A DNA stretch of 33,938 nucleotides from assembly GCA_003166865.1 (NCBI GenBank), contig PMUP01000062.1, positions 99,627-133,564 of the forward strand. The letters run 5' to 3'. Positions 22,378-31,429 of this stretch are shown here, in pieces; positions within the stretch are counted from its first letter, which is position 1, and each line of letters opens with the position of its first letter. This DNA is from Bryobacterales bacterium (GTDB lineage Bacteria > Acidobacteriota > Terriglobia > Bryobacterales > Bryobacteraceae). The notes under the pieces were generated by a model. That model did no database searches. It was not told where the DNA came from and saw only the letters and a list, made by a program, of their open reading frames with translations. The position numbers were made by a program, and so were the translations under genes.

Positions 22378-23638
22378 CGGCGGCCTCAAACGATTTCGCG
22401 ATCGCCACGCCGGCCCGCTTTCCATCCGCCACGGCGTCCACTACTTCGCGCCCTCCATTTGCGCAATCCCCGCCCGTATAGTATTTCGGACCGCGGCTTC
22501 GCTCCAGTAATGACCTGAGCGGCGCTTGCCCGATGGCTGGGATCAGCATGTCGCAAGACAGGTGAAAATTCGAGCCTCCGCGGGCGCATTCCAGCGAGAC
22601 AATTCGGCCTGAGGCAGGATCGGCGTGAATCGCAACGGGTTCAGCCAGCCACTCAAATACGACACCCTCTTGTTTGGCGTGCTCATACTCGAAGCCGAAA
22701 GCCGGCATGCCACTTTCGGTCCGGCGGTAGACGATGGTGACGTGAGCCGCTCCCAGCCTCCGCGCCGCAACAGCCGCGTCAATGGCCGTGTTGCCCGCGC
22801 CTACAACCACAACATTGTTCCCAACCGTGAGATTGCCTGACGTCTTGTATCTCGCGATGAACTCCAGCGCATCAACGACGTATACGGCGACGTTTACATT
22901 GTGATGCGCGCCCGGAATGTGCAACTCGTGCATCGCGCCGAGGCCGACTCCGACGAAGATCGCATCGTATTCACTCTCCAATGCCGCGAGGTCGCTCTGG
23001 TGCTCAATAGAAACGCCGAAGCGGAACTCGACGCCCAGCTCGGCGATCATTGCCACTTCGCGAAGACTGTCCGGTGGCCGCAGCTTATACTCCGCCACGC
23101 CGTACGTGTTCAAACCACCGGGCAGAGCGTGCCGTTCGATCACGGTGACGGAGAACCCCTGCTGGGCGAGTTCAGCCGCGCAAGCTAGCGATGCCGGGCC
23201 CGCGCCGATGCACACAATCTTCTGGCTGCGCCTTCGGCTCGACTTTTTGGGCAGGTGCGCGCCACGCTCCCAAAAATGATCCATCGCGTGACGTTGCAGC
23301 CTTCCGATGGCGATGGGCTGTTTGTTGTAGCGCAGCATCACGCAGGCGCCTTCGCACAGCACGTCCACTGGACAGACGCGCGAACAACTTGCGCCCAAAA
23401 TGTTTGCGTCCAGGATGGTCAGCGCCGAACCCATCAAGTTTTGCGTCCCGATTTTCTTGATGAAACGCGGCACGTCGATGTGCGTGGGACAAGCCGCCGC
23501 ACAGGGCGCGTCAAAGCAATTCAGACAGCGGTTGGCCTCCGTCAGCGCCTCGTTCGAATCGAAGGCGGGATGCAGGTCCGGAAATCGGCGGGCAACCTCC
23601 GCGTTGTCCTGAAACGCAAAAGGAACCGCGGCGCCCAT
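22370..23638 (-). CDS. preT: NAD-dependent dihydropyrimidine dehydrogenase subunit PreT
   Basis: A 422-residue flavoprotein, the NAD(P)H-oxidising partner of PreA. The N-terminal iron-sulfur domain has CLNCFDAPCAAACPTHIDVP and later CSRVCPVDVLCEGAC, as in the N-terminal part of mammalian DPD and GltD-type subunits. A FAD Rossmann motif CIGAGPASLACAAELAQQ follows at about 143-160, the NADH motif VVVGAGNTAIDAAVAARRLG, and TGGDCANGGREVVDAVADGK at the end. ATG 23638 opens the minus-strand operon, with GAGG immediately before it, closer than ideal. Only 65 bp separate it from the divergent plus-strand operon, so the two are probably co-regulated. Confidence 0.93.
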   Translation of the reverse strand: MGAAVPFAFQDNAEVARRFPDLHPAFDSNEALTEANRCLNCFDAPCAAACPTHIDVPRFIKKIGTQNLMGSALTILDANILGASCSRVCPVDVLCEGACVMLRYNKQPIAIGRLQRHAMDHFWERGAHLPKKSSRRRSQKIVCIGAGPASLACAAELAQQGFSVTVIERHALPGGLNTYGVAEYKLRPPDSLREVAMIAELGVEFRFGVSIEHQSDLAALESEYDAIFVGVGLGAMHELHIPGAHHNVNVAVYVVDALEFIARYKTSGNLTVGNNVVVVGAGNTAIDAAVAARRLGAAHVTIVYRRTESGMPAFGFEYEHAKQEGVVFEWLAEPVAIHADPASGRIVSLECARGGSNFHLSCDMLIPAIGQAPLRSLLERSRGPKYYTGGDCANGGREVVDAVADGKRAGVAIAKSFEAADA

Positions 23639-23703
23639 CCTCTAGGTCTACCAAACGAATGGCCGCTTCGTCCATTTGGCCGGTACAATGTCCACAGCAA
23701 GTC
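23639..23703. promoter_or_regulatory. Bidirectional control region between pyrimidine and purine operons
   Basis: Both divergent operons must start from these 65 bp. An imperfect palindrome is present: CCAA (23651-23654) and ATGG (23659-23662) mirror CCAT (23672-23675) and TTGG (23676-23679), with four extra bases in the left arm. TACAAT at 23684-23689 could be a -10 element for the plus strand; no good -35 box is seen. A shared operator is inference. Confidence 0.4.
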
Positions 23704-24951
23704 ATGAGCCTTGATCCACAACGAACGGTCGCCGAGCTGAAGGAATTGCGCGAATTGACTGGCGACGAGAATGGCGCGCAACGGGTGGCGTGGACGGACA
23801 CGTGGCTCAAAGCGCGCGAGTGGTTTCAGTCCAAGATTAAGGAGCTGCCCGTGCAGCACCACTACGATGCCGCGGGCAATAGCTGGACCACGCTGGCAGG
23901 CGCGTCGGAGAAAACCTTGATCATCGGCGGCCATCTCGATTCCGTGCCGAACGGTGGATGGCTGGACGGATCGCTGGGCGTCACGGCCGGTCTCGAAGTG
24001 CTGCGCCGTTTCGCGGAAGAATTCGGCGGCCGTCCGCCGGTGACCGTGCGCCTGGTGGATTGGGCCGACGAAGAAGGCGCACGTTTTGGCCGCAGTCTTC
24101 TGGGATCGTCAGCGTTCGCGGGCACGTCGAGTATCGAAGCCGATCGCGGACGCACCGACAAGGACGGCATTCGCCTGGAGCACGCAGTCAAGCGTTGTGG
24201 CTTTCCGATCGAGCGTTTTCCCGACGCGACGAGCGAGAAGAAGAATGCGGCGGCTTACCTCGAGTTGCACATCGAGCAAGGCCCCGTTCTGGAGAGCATG
24301 GATCTACCGCTGGGCGTTGTGTTGGGAACCAAAGGCGTGGAGCGCCACGCGATCACTTTCCTGGGCCAGGAGGCGCACTCGGGATCGACACCGATGCACG
24401 CGCGCCGCGATGCCCTGGCCGCCGCCGCGAAGCTGGCGCTCGAAATCCGCACCATCGCCGGCAAACATAAGGACGCGGTTTGCACCATCGGCAGCGTCAA
24501 GACTTTCCCGGGGATTGTGACAGCGGTGGTTGGACGATGCGAAGCCACGCTGGATCAGCGCGACCTGGACGCGCGGATACTGGCCGGCATGTACCGCGAC
24601 GCGCAGGAGGCCAGCCAGCGTTTTGCCCGCGAGGAAAAATGTACGGTGGAGTGGTCGCGCATCTGGAGCATCCAGCCGATCGCGTTCCATCCCGCGCTGC
24701 TCGGCTTTTGCGAAGAGGCCGTGCGCGAGGTCGCTGGCGTTGCGCATCGTCTGCCGTCCGGCCCGCTACATGATGCCGCGGAAGTGGCGCGCTCTGGAAT
24801 CCCCTCGGTGATGATGTTCGTGCAATCCCTGCGCGGCATCAGCCACAATAAGATTGAAGACACCAAGGAAGAGCACCTGGAGATGTCGGTGAAGGCTCTC
24901 GACCGGTTGGCCACGAAGGCCGCGCGCTGGATTCTCGATTCGGCAGCTTAA
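23704..24951 (+). CDS. M20-family N-carbamoyl-amino-acid hydrolase (probable beta-ureidopropionase)
   Basis: A 415-residue cytosolic Zn-dependent amidohydrolase of the HyuC/PydC/AllC group. ATG 23704 (MSLDPQRTVAEL) is chosen over an upstream ATG at 23659 inside the control region. Metal-site motifs are GGHLDSVPNGGWLDG (His77, Asp88), DWADEEGARFG (Glu pair), LELHIEQGPVLES and SGPLHDAAE (last metal His). GQEAHSGSTPM matches the dimerisation-domain substrate site. Such enzymes hydrolyse N-carbamoyl-beta-alanine to beta-alanine, CO2 and ammonia. It stands opposite preT-preA-hydA, which would otherwise lack the third step, and this is why I favour beta-ureidopropionase over allantoate amidohydrolase. 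A paralogue (allC) lies at 31771. Confidence 0.85.
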   Translation: MSLDPQRTVAELKELRELTGDENGAQRVAWTDTWLKAREWFQSKIKELPVQHHYDAAGNSWTTLAGASEKTLIIGGHLDSVPNGGWLDGSLGVTAGLEVLRRFAEEFGGRPPVTVRLVDWADEEGARFGRSLLGSSAFAGTSSIEADRGRTDKDGIRLEHAVKRCGFPIERFPDATSEKKNAAAYLELHIEQGPVLESMDLPLGVVLGTKGVERHAITFLGQEAHSGSTPMHARRDALAAAAKLALEIRTIAGKHKDAVCTIGSVKTFPGIVTAVVGRCEATLDQRDLDARILAGMYRDAQEASQRFAREEKCTVEWSRIWSIQPIAFHPALLGFCEEAVREVAGVAHRLPSGPLHDAAEVARSGIPSVMMFVQSLRGISHNKIEDTKEEHLEMSVKALDRLATKAARWILDSAA

Positions 24952-24999
24952 GCGCGGACCGCCTACCTCGCAGTACGATCAGAGTATCGAGGTTGGGAA

Positions 25000-26424
25000 A
25001 TGAAGGCCGCTAATAGCTCGCAGTCCCCGGACTTCTTACTGAACAATCGGCCTGTTTCTGTCCGCGGTGTTGACCCTCAGACTACGCTTCTCGATTACAT
25101 TCGCGCGCAAGGACTGACGGGCGCGAAGGAAGGCTGCGCGGAAGGCGAGTGCGGCGCGTGCACCGTGGTCCTGGTTGCGAATCGCGCAGGCGGAAGCGAG
25201 TACCGCGCGGTGAATAGCTGTTTGATGCTGGCGCCGATGGCGGCGGGACACGAAATATACACGGTCGAAGCCCTGGCGGCCGGCGGGAAACTGGCTGAAG
25301 TTCAGCAGGCCATGGCTGCGGGAGGGGGCTCGCAATGCGGCTACTGCACGCCGGGCTTCGTGATGAGCATGTTCGCCGAGCACTACCGGCCGGGTCGCGT
25401 GGGCCCTTGCGATCCGCATGAACTCGGCGGCAATCTGTGCCGCTGCACTGGCTATCGGCCGATCCGCGACGCCGCGCTGTCACTCGGTCCCGCGCCTTCG
25501 GGGGATTTTCTCGATCGCCTGTCACGGCCGGCGCCGCGGCTGGAAGCCATCGAGTACGAAAGCGCGGGCGCGCGATTCTCGCGTCCCAACAGCATAGAGA
25601 AATGCCTGTCGATCCTCGCCGGCGATCCCGAAGCCCGGTTGATTTCCGGCGGCACGGATTTGGTGGTGGAATCGAATCTGCGCTCGCGACGCTGGAAGCA
25701 CTTGGTAAGCGTGGAAGCGATCGGCGAGCTACGCGAGTTTTCTGAAAGCGCGCGCACAATCACCATCGGCGCGGCACTTCCGCTGAATGAAATCGCAATG
25801 CGTTGGAGCACCGCACCCGACGTTTGTCGCCAGTGGCTGCAACTGTTCGCATCACCTCCGCTTCGCAACCGGGCCACTCTCGGCGGGAATCTCGCGACGG
25901 CGTCGCCGATTGGCGATGGCGCCCCTCTGTTGCTGGCGCTCGACGCCTCGGTGAGGCTCGCGAGTCAGCGGGGACGGCGAACGATTCCGCTGGCTTCCTT
26001 TTTTACCGGCTATCGCCGCACGGCCCTTGCGCCGGACGAACTGATTACCGCGATCGAAATTCCAAAGCCGCTGCCCGAGTTCGTGCGCTTCTACAAGGTC
26101 GCGAAACGCCGCATGGACGACATCAGCACGGTTGCTGCTGCCATGGCGATGGACTGGGATGCGTCGGGCAGGATCGCGCGCGCTCGGTTTGCATTTGGTG
26201 GTGTCGCGCCGGTTCCGCTACGCGTGCTGGCGGCTGAAGAGGCCGTCATCGGTCCACATGGGGGCCAGCGCTGGAACGATGCCGCTGTGGAGCGCGTGCA
26301 GGCGGCACTGGAGAAAACTCTCGATCCAATCGGCGATCACCGGGGGTCTCGCGAATACCGGCTGGCGGTCGCCAAAAGTTTGGTTGCCAAGTTCCTATGG
26401 GAGCGGCGGGAGGCGGCTGCTTGA
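25000..26424 (+). CDS. xdhA: Xanthine dehydrogenase, FeS/FAD subunit
   Basis: A 474-residue subunit that carries electrons from the molybdenum site to NAD+. Start ATG 25000 has GAGG seven bases upstream. The first 2Fe-2S cluster is plant-ferredoxin-like: CAEGECGAC (Cys46, 51, 54) and Cys74 in NSCL. The second is CGYC (113, 116) and CRC (147, 149) in GGNLCRCTGYRPI. From about residue 190 there is a CO-dehydrogenase-type FAD domain with LISGGTDLVVE and PPLRNRATLGGNLATASPIGD. The FeS+FAD fusion without a molybdenum domain is the XdhA form of proteobacteria. It is the second gene of the plus operon, 48 bp after the M20 hydrolase, and overlaps xdhB by 4 bp or more. Confidence 0.94.
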   Translation: MKAANSSQSPDFLLNNRPVSVRGVDPQTTLLDYIRAQGLTGAKEGCAEGECGACTVVLVANRAGGSEYRAVNSCLMLAPMAAGHEIYTVEALAAGGKLAEVQQAMAAGGGSQCGYCTPGFVMSMFAEHYRPGRVGPCDPHELGGNLCRCTGYRPIRDAALSLGPAPSGDFLDRLSRPAPRLEAIEYESAGARFSRPNSIEKCLSILAGDPEARLISGGTDLVVESNLRSRRWKHLVSVEAIGELREFSESARTITIGAALPLNEIAMRWSTAPDVCRQWLQLFASPPLRNRATLGGNLATASPIGDGAPLLLALDASVRLASQRGRRTIPLASFFTGYRRTALAPDELITAIEIPKPLPEFVRFYKVAKRRMDDISTVAAAMAMDWDASGRIARARFAFGGVAPVPLRVLAAEEAVIGPHGGQRWNDAAVERVQAALEKTLDPIGDHRGSREYRLAVAKSLVAKFLWERREAAA

Positions 26425-28754
26425 AGATTGCCGGAACCATAGCTGGGCAGGCGGTCCCGCATGAGAGCGCGCGTGAGCACGTGACTGGCGATGCTCTCTA
26501 CACGGACGATCTGCTTCTGCGTTTTGCGCGCCCACTGCACGCCTGGCCAGTGATTGCGCCTCACGCTCATGCGTTGGTCAAGGCTTTGGATTTTTCGCCA
26601 GCCCTGTCGGAACCAGGCGTCGCCACGGTTCTTACCGACAAGGATGTTCCTGGTGAAGGCGATTCGGGATCCAACCGGCACGATGAACCGCTGTTTCCGA
26701 CCGAGGTTATGTATCATAGCCAGCCTGTCGCCTGGGTCCTAGGGGAGACTCTCGATGCGGCGCAGCGGGGCGCCCGCCGAGTGTCGGTGGAATACGAACC
26801 GCTGCCAGCGATCCTCTCGATCGAGGACGCGATTCTAGCAGGCAATTTCCACTCCGCTCCGCTGCGGCTGGCTCGCGGCGATGCCTCGGTGATTGAATCC
26901 AGCCCGCTGTATTTCCAAGGCGAGCTGAAGATCGGTGGACAGGAACATTTTTATCTTGAAACGCAATCCGCGATTGCATGGCTGGATGAAACTGGCGGCG
27001 TTGCGGCGCATTCCTCCACGCAGCACCCCACTGAAACACAAGAGGTGATCGCGCGCGTCCTAGGAATCCCGCGCAACAAAGTGACGGTGGAATGTTTGCG
27101 CATGGGAGGCGCCTTCGGAGGCAAGGAAGTGCAGGCGAATCCTTGGGCGGCAATCGCGGCGCTGGGTGCGTGGAAAACGCGGCGGCCGGTGCGTGTCAGG
27201 CTCACGCGCGCGCTGGATTTCGCGCTCACCGGCAAGCGCCACCCGTTCCTGGCGCGCTACGCGGCGGGATTCACCAAGAACGGCCGTCTTGAAGGCGTGC
27301 GGATCTCGCTCTATTCCGACGGCGGCTGGAGTCTGGATCTATCCGAGCCCGTGCTGTCCCGCGCGATGTTCCATTGCGACAACGCGTACCTGCTGCCCGC
27401 CGTGGAGATCACCGGCCTCATCTGCCGCACGCATAAGACTTCGCAGACCGCCTTTCGAGGCTTCGGAGGTCCACAGGGCATGCTGGTAATCGAAGAGATT
27501 CTGGACGAGGCAGCGCGCCGCCTTTCATTGCCGCCGGAGATCGTCCGCGAACGCAATTTTTATCGCGACGGTGACACCACACACTATGGGCAGCCGGTCA
27601 AGGATGCGGGCCGCATCGAAATCATCTGGAGCCGGCTCAAGGAATCGAGCGGATTCGCTCAGCGGCGCGAGGAGATTGACCATTGGAACTCGCGCCATCC
27701 GCACTTCAAACGCGGGCTCGCCATTACTCCCGTGAAGTTTGGGATTTCCTTCACCGCAACGTTTTTCAACCAGGGCGCGGCGCTGGTGTTGATCTACCGG
27801 GATGGCAGCGTGCAAGTGAATCACGGCGGCGCGGAAATGGGACAAGGGCTGCACACCAAAATTCAGCAGATCGCTGCCGAGACTTTGGGCCTCGATCTCG
27901 AATCAGTGCGTGTCATGCCCACGAGCACCGGCAAGATTCCCAATACGTCCGCGACCGCGGCATCGGCTGGGACCGATTTGAACGGCGCGGCGGTGGCTGA
28001 TGCCTGCTCTCAACTGCGCTGCCGCTTGGCGCAAGGTGCCGCTGTGCTTCTCGGCTGCGACGTCGCGGACGTCCGTCTTTCCCAGGGCCTCGTTTTTCCC
28101 GATGCCGAGGAGCATCGAGCGATCCCATTCGCGCGAGTTTGCGATGCGGCCTATCGCCAGCGAGTGCCGCTATTCGCGCAAGGGTACTACAGAACGCCCG
28201 ATATTCATTACGATCCGCAGGCAGGCCGGGGCGCGCCGTTTCATTACTTCGCCTATGCCGCGGCGGTCTCCGAAGTCGAAGTGGATGGCTTCACCGGCGA
28301 CTATCGACTGTTGCGAACCGACATCCTCGAAGACGCTGGCGATTCTGTTTCGCCGCTGGTGGATCGCGGGCAGATCGAAGGCGGATTCATTCAAGGCGTG
28401 GGCTGGTTGACTTTGGAAGAGCTGGTGTGGGATGCGAAGGGTCGCTTGGCCACCGCGGGCGCGTCCACCTACAAACTGCCGTCGTGGACCGAAGTCCCGG
28501 ATGTTTTCGAGGTCAACTTCCTCGAACGAGCCACCGAGCGCGGCACCATCTTCGGCAGTAAGGCGGTGGGCGAACCTCCTCTGATGCTGGCCATCTCGGT
28601 CCGCGAAGCGATTCGTGACGCAATCGCTCGGTTCGGCGCGGGCGGACCAGTCCTGCTCGAAAGCCCCGCCACGCCCGAGCGCGTGTTCTTCGCGGTACAG
28701 CGAGCGCGCGCTGAGCGAGAAGCGCGTGTAAGTCCGGTCGGTGCCACGCAGTGA
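26421..28754 (+). CDS. xdhB: Xanthine dehydrogenase, molybdopterin-binding subunit
   Basis: A 777-residue catalytic subunit that oxidises hypoxanthine and xanthine to urate at a Mo-pterin site. I use TTG 26421 with a GGGAGG Shine-Dalgarno; ATG 26397 would add eight residues and deepen the xdhA overlap. Family motifs are VPHESAREHVTGDALYTDD at the N-terminus, GGQEHFYLETQ, RMGGAFGGKE, QTAFRGFGGPQGM, GGAEMGQGLHTK, ASAGTDLNG, and near the end GSKAVGEPPLMLA with the catalytic Glu. Residue order and length match XdhB. No in-frame UGA occurs, so it is not a Sec enzyme despite the nearby selC. The stop overlaps the guaD start as GTGA. XdhC, the cofactor-insertion partner, is not in the window. Confidence 0.94.
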   Translation: MKIAGTIAGQAVPHESAREHVTGDALYTDDLLLRFARPLHAWPVIAPHAHALVKALDFSPALSEPGVATVLTDKDVPGEGDSGSNRHDEPLFPTEVMYHSQPVAWVLGETLDAAQRGARRVSVEYEPLPAILSIEDAILAGNFHSAPLRLARGDASVIESSPLYFQGELKIGGQEHFYLETQSAIAWLDETGGVAAHSSTQHPTETQEVIARVLGIPRNKVTVECLRMGGAFGGKEVQANPWAAIAALGAWKTRRPVRVRLTRALDFALTGKRHPFLARYAAGFTKNGRLEGVRISLYSDGGWSLDLSEPVLSRAMFHCDNAYLLPAVEITGLICRTHKTSQTAFRGFGGPQGMLVIEEILDEAARRLSLPPEIVRERNFYRDGDTTHYGQPVKDAGRIEIIWSRLKESSGFAQRREEIDHWNSRHPHFKRGLAITPVKFGISFTATFFNQGAALVLIYRDGSVQVNHGGAEMGQGLHTKIQQIAAETLGLDLESVRVMPTSTGKIPNTSATAASAGTDLNGAAVADACSQLRCRLAQGAAVLLGCDVADVRLSQGLVFPDAEEHRAIPFARVCDAAYRQRVPLFAQGYYRTPDIHYDPQAGRGAPFHYFAYAAAVSEVEVDGFTGDYRLLRTDILEDAGDSVSPLVDRGQIEGGFIQGVGWLTLEELVWDAKGRLATAGASTYKLPSWTEVPDVFEVNFLERATERGTIFGSKAVGEPPLMLAISVREAIRDAIARFGAGGPVLLESPATPERVFFAVQRARAEREARVSPVGATQ

Positions 28755-30076
28755 TCCCCGCGCCAGGGGGCGAACTGCTGCGCGCGCCCCTGTTTCACAC
28801 GCCGCGCAATCCATTTCGAGATAGCAGCGCGTTCGAAAGCTATGCGGATGGCGGCTTGCTGATCCGCGCAGGGCGCGTGGCCGGCTGCGGTGATTACGGA
28901 ACTCTCCGTGACGCGCATCCAGGCGTTCCGACAGTTGATCTGCGCGGCGGCTTTCTTCTGCCCGGGTTCATCGACGCGCACATCCATTTCCCTCAACTCC
29001 GTGTGCTCGGCAACTTGGGCCGGTCGCTGCTGGACTGGCTGGAGCAATGCGCGCTGCCCGAAGAAGCGCGAATGGCTGATCATTCGTACGCCTGCCGAGT
29101 CGCCCGCGAGTTCGTCCATGCGCTGGTCTCGCATGGAACCACGACTGCTTTGGTGTTTGGCGCTCACTTTGCTCCCGCAACGGCCGCGCTCTTTGAAGCC
29201 GGCGAGTCCTTGGGATTGCGGATCGCATGCGGACAAGTGCTGTCCGACCGGCGGCTGCGTCCAGAGTTGCATCAGACGCCGGAACGCGCCTATCGCCAGA
29301 GTAGCCTACTGATCCAGCAATTCCACCAGCGCGGTCGCTCAATGTACGCAGTCACGCCGCGCTTCGCCCTCTCGACCTCCGAGGCCATGCTGGAGGTTTG
29401 CCAAGCGCTGCTGCGCGAGCATGAGGGGTTGCTCTTCCAAACGCATCTCAACGAAAACCTGCAGGAGATCGCGGAGGTCAGGCGCCTGTTTCCCTGGGCG
29501 TCCGATTATCTCGCGGTGTACGAACGGTTCGGACTCAGCCGTCCGAACGCGGTAATGGCGCATAATGTTCATCCCACCGAATCCGAACTGGATCGTCTGG
29601 CTTCGAGCGGGGCCGCGGTCGCGCATTGCCCGTCAAGCAACGCCGCTCTCGGCAGCGGCCTGTTTCCCTTGAAGCGCCACATGAACGCCGGTGTGCGATG
29701 CGCCCTGGGAACCGATGTCGGAGGGGGCACCGGGTTTGGACTGCTTAAGGAAGGCTTGCAGGCGTATTTGCTGCAGCGAATCGCGCCCGATGGAATGCTT
29801 CTGGATGCCGGCCACCTGCTCTACCTGGCCACGCTAGCGGGAGCTGAGGCGCTTGGAGTGAGCAACGAGACAGGAGACTTTCGAACTGGAAAATCCGCAG
29901 ACTTTGTGTACCTTCGGCCGCCCGCTAATAGCCCACTCGCGGCTGTTCTCGAAAGGGAACAGCGTCCGGCGCGCGTGCTGGCCGCGATCTTTACGCTGGC
30001 GGGCGCGGAGAGCGTGAGCGAAGTCCGCGTGGAGGGTTCCATTGTTTATCGTTCTGCCGCCGCGGAGAAGCAATGA
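28751..30076 (+). CDS. guaD: Guanine deaminase
   Basis: A 441-residue zinc amidohydrolase that converts guanine to xanthine, the substrate of the preceding xanthine dehydrogenase. GTG 28751 overlaps the xdhB stop (GTGA). Motifs are LLPGFIDAHIHFPQL (Zn ligands His77 and His79), HGTTTALVFG, LLFQTHLNENLQEI (Zn His and substrate-binding segment), VMAHNVHPTESEL, VAHCPSSNAALGSGLFPL and CALGTDVGGGTGFGLL (Zn Asp). These are typical of GuaD rather than cytosine or hydantoin hydrolases. It is in the middle of the purine operon, and its stop overlaps the uraD start as ATGA (30073-30076). Confidence 0.92.
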   Translation: MIPAPGGELLRAPLFHTPRNPFRDSSAFESYADGGLLIRAGRVAGCGDYGTLRDAHPGVPTVDLRGGFLLPGFIDAHIHFPQLRVLGNLGRSLLDWLEQCALPEEARMADHSYACRVAREFVHALVSHGTTTALVFGAHFAPATAALFEAGESLGLRIACGQVLSDRRLRPELHQTPERAYRQSSLLIQQFHQRGRSMYAVTPRFALSTSEAMLEVCQALLREHEGLLFQTHLNENLQEIAEVRRLFPWASDYLAVYERFGLSRPNAVMAHNVHPTESELDRLASSGAAVAHCPSSNAALGSGLFPLKRHMNAGVRCALGTDVGGGTGFGLLKEGLQAYLLQRIAPDGMLLDAGHLLYLATLAGAEALGVSNETGDFRTGKSADFVYLRPPANSPLAAVLEREQRPARVLAAIFTLAGAESVSEVRVEGSIVYRSAAAEKQ

Positions 30077-30564
30077 CAATTGCCGAGTTGAATCTGCTCG
30101 ACCGTTCAGGTTTTGTCGAGGCCGTCGGCTGGGTCTTCGAACATTCCCCGTGGGTGGCCGAGCGCGCCTTCGATGCCCGGCCGTTCGCTAACTTGGATGC
30201 TCTGCACGCCGTGATGACGGAACAGGTGGAGAACGCCACGTTCGCCGAGAGCCTCGCTCTCTTGCAGGCGCATCCGGATCTCGGAGCACGCGCGCGCCTG
30301 AGCCCGGCTTCCACTGAAGAGCAGGCAGGCGCAGGTTTGGACAGCTTAACGCCTGGTGAATTTGAGCAACTCCATCGCCTCAACGCGGCCTATCGCAACC
30401 GGTTCCGCTTTCCTTTTCTGCTGGCGGTGAAGGGCAGCACGAAACACGACGTGCTGCGCGCGCTTCAGGCGAGAATACAATCTTCACCGGAGGATGAATA
30501 TCGCGAGGCGCTCCGTCAGGTGTATCGCATCGCAAGATTTCGGTTGGAGGACATCGTCACCTAA
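30073..30564 (+). CDS. uraD: OHCU decarboxylase (2-oxo-4-hydroxy-4-carboxy-5-ureidoimidazoline decarboxylase)
   Basis: A 163-residue all-helical enzyme for the third step of urate oxidation, giving S-allantoin. Family features are GWVFEHSPWVAERAFDARP, LLQAHPDLGARARLSPAS (the conserved His-Pro-Asp-Leu substrate segment), TEEQAGAGLDSLTP, and YRNRFRFPFLLAVKG followed by EDEYREALRQVYRIARFRLED. ATG 30073 overlaps the guaD stop by 4 bp; the stop overlaps the uricase start as TAATG. Placement directly before uricase repeats the domain order of the fused OHCU-decarboxylase/uricase PucL of Bacillus subtilis, here as two genes. Confidence 0.93.
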   Translation: MTIAELNLLDRSGFVEAVGWVFEHSPWVAERAFDARPFANLDALHAVMTEQVENATFAESLALLQAHPDLGARARLSPASTEEQAGAGLDSLTPGEFEQLHRLNAAYRNRFRFPFLLAVKGSTKHDVLRALQARIQSSPEDEYREALRQVYRIARFRLEDIVT

Positions 30565-31415
30565 TGCGCCAGTTTGCGAGTGGCTGGAAGCGAAGCTATT
30601 ACGGCAAAGGCGACGTGATCGTCTACCGTCTCAACCGGGACGGCAAGGCAGCGGGGGGCGGGAGTTTTGTCTTCGGCGCGAGTATCACGATTTTGGTTTA
30701 CGGTGACGCGCTCTGGTCAACCTACACAACGGGTGACAACACAGGTCTGATCGCCACGGATTCGATGAAGAACTTCATTCAGCGTGAGGTGCTAAATTAC
30801 GAAGGATCGGACCTGGAAGATTGTTGCCGCTTCCTCGGCGCGAAGTTCCTCGATATCTATCCGCAAGTAGAGGGCGTGCAAATGTCCGCCATCGAGATCC
30901 CCTACGCGGCTCTGCCGAATAGTGATGTTTCGTTTGCGCCCGCCGGACCGGATCGCGCTACCGCCCGCCTGGAACTCAATCGCGATGAAGCCGTGGAAAT
31001 TGCTTCCGGCATCCGCGGATTCAAACTCCTGCGGCTGGGCGGAAGCGCGTTTCACGGCTTCGTGCGAGATCAGTACACCACTCTGCCCGACATCGCCAAT
31101 CGCCCCTTGCACATGTGGCTGGATCTGGAGTGGCTGTACACCGAGTCTTCGGCGGGCTTCAGTTCAGGCGCCGTCACCGCGGCCGTGCGGCGCATCGTGC
31201 GCGAGGTATTTCACGCCTTCGAGTCCGGAAGCATTCAGCAGGTGATCTATCAGATTGGCACGAAAATGCTGGCGGACATTCCCAGCATCGCCGAGGTGCA
31301 TCTGGAAGCGAACAACCGGACGTGGGACACTATTGTCGAGCGCGGCGAGGAACTCGGCGTTTATACGGAAGCGCGCCCTCCCTTCGGGGTTCTTGGCTTA
31401 CGCTTGAAGAGATAA
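30564..31415 (+). CDS. Urate oxidase (cofactor-free uricase), PucL-type
   Basis: A 283-residue enzyme that oxidises urate to 5-hydroxyisourate without a cofactor. Visible are YYGKGDVIVYRL (Lys15 of the proton relay), WSTYTTGDNTGLIATDSMKN (Thr56 and the Asp-Ser-x-Lys-Asn segment), a central FHGFVRDQYTTLPD with the conserved Arg and Thr-Thr-Leu, and QVIYQIGTKML. Near the C-terminus residues 250-254 read NNRTW; the Bacillus-type enzyme as I recall it has QNHTW, so the His is Arg here. The ending VYTEARPPFG matches the Bacillus type but stops sooner. ATG 30564 overlaps the uraD stop by one base. Product goes to uraH, 14 bp downstream. Confidence 0.9.
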   Translation: MRQFASGWKRSYYGKGDVIVYRLNRDGKAAGGGSFVFGASITILVYGDALWSTYTTGDNTGLIATDSMKNFIQREVLNYEGSDLEDCCRFLGAKFLDIYPQVEGVQMSAIEIPYAALPNSDVSFAPAGPDRATARLELNRDEAVEIASGIRGFKLLRLGGSAFHGFVRDQYTTLPDIANRPLHMWLDLEWLYTESSAGFSSGAVTAAVRRIVREVFHAFESGSIQQVIYQIGTKMLADIPSIAEVHLEANNRTWDTIVERGEELGVYTEARPPFGVLGLRLKR

Positions 31416-31429
31416 CGTCGTATATACAC

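Noticed and set aside
26421-28754. Idea that xdhB is a selenocysteine enzyme, prompted by selC
   Set aside because: No in-frame UGA exists. Selenium-dependent molybdenum hydroxylases use a labile selenium and not Sec, and their accessory genes are not seen here.
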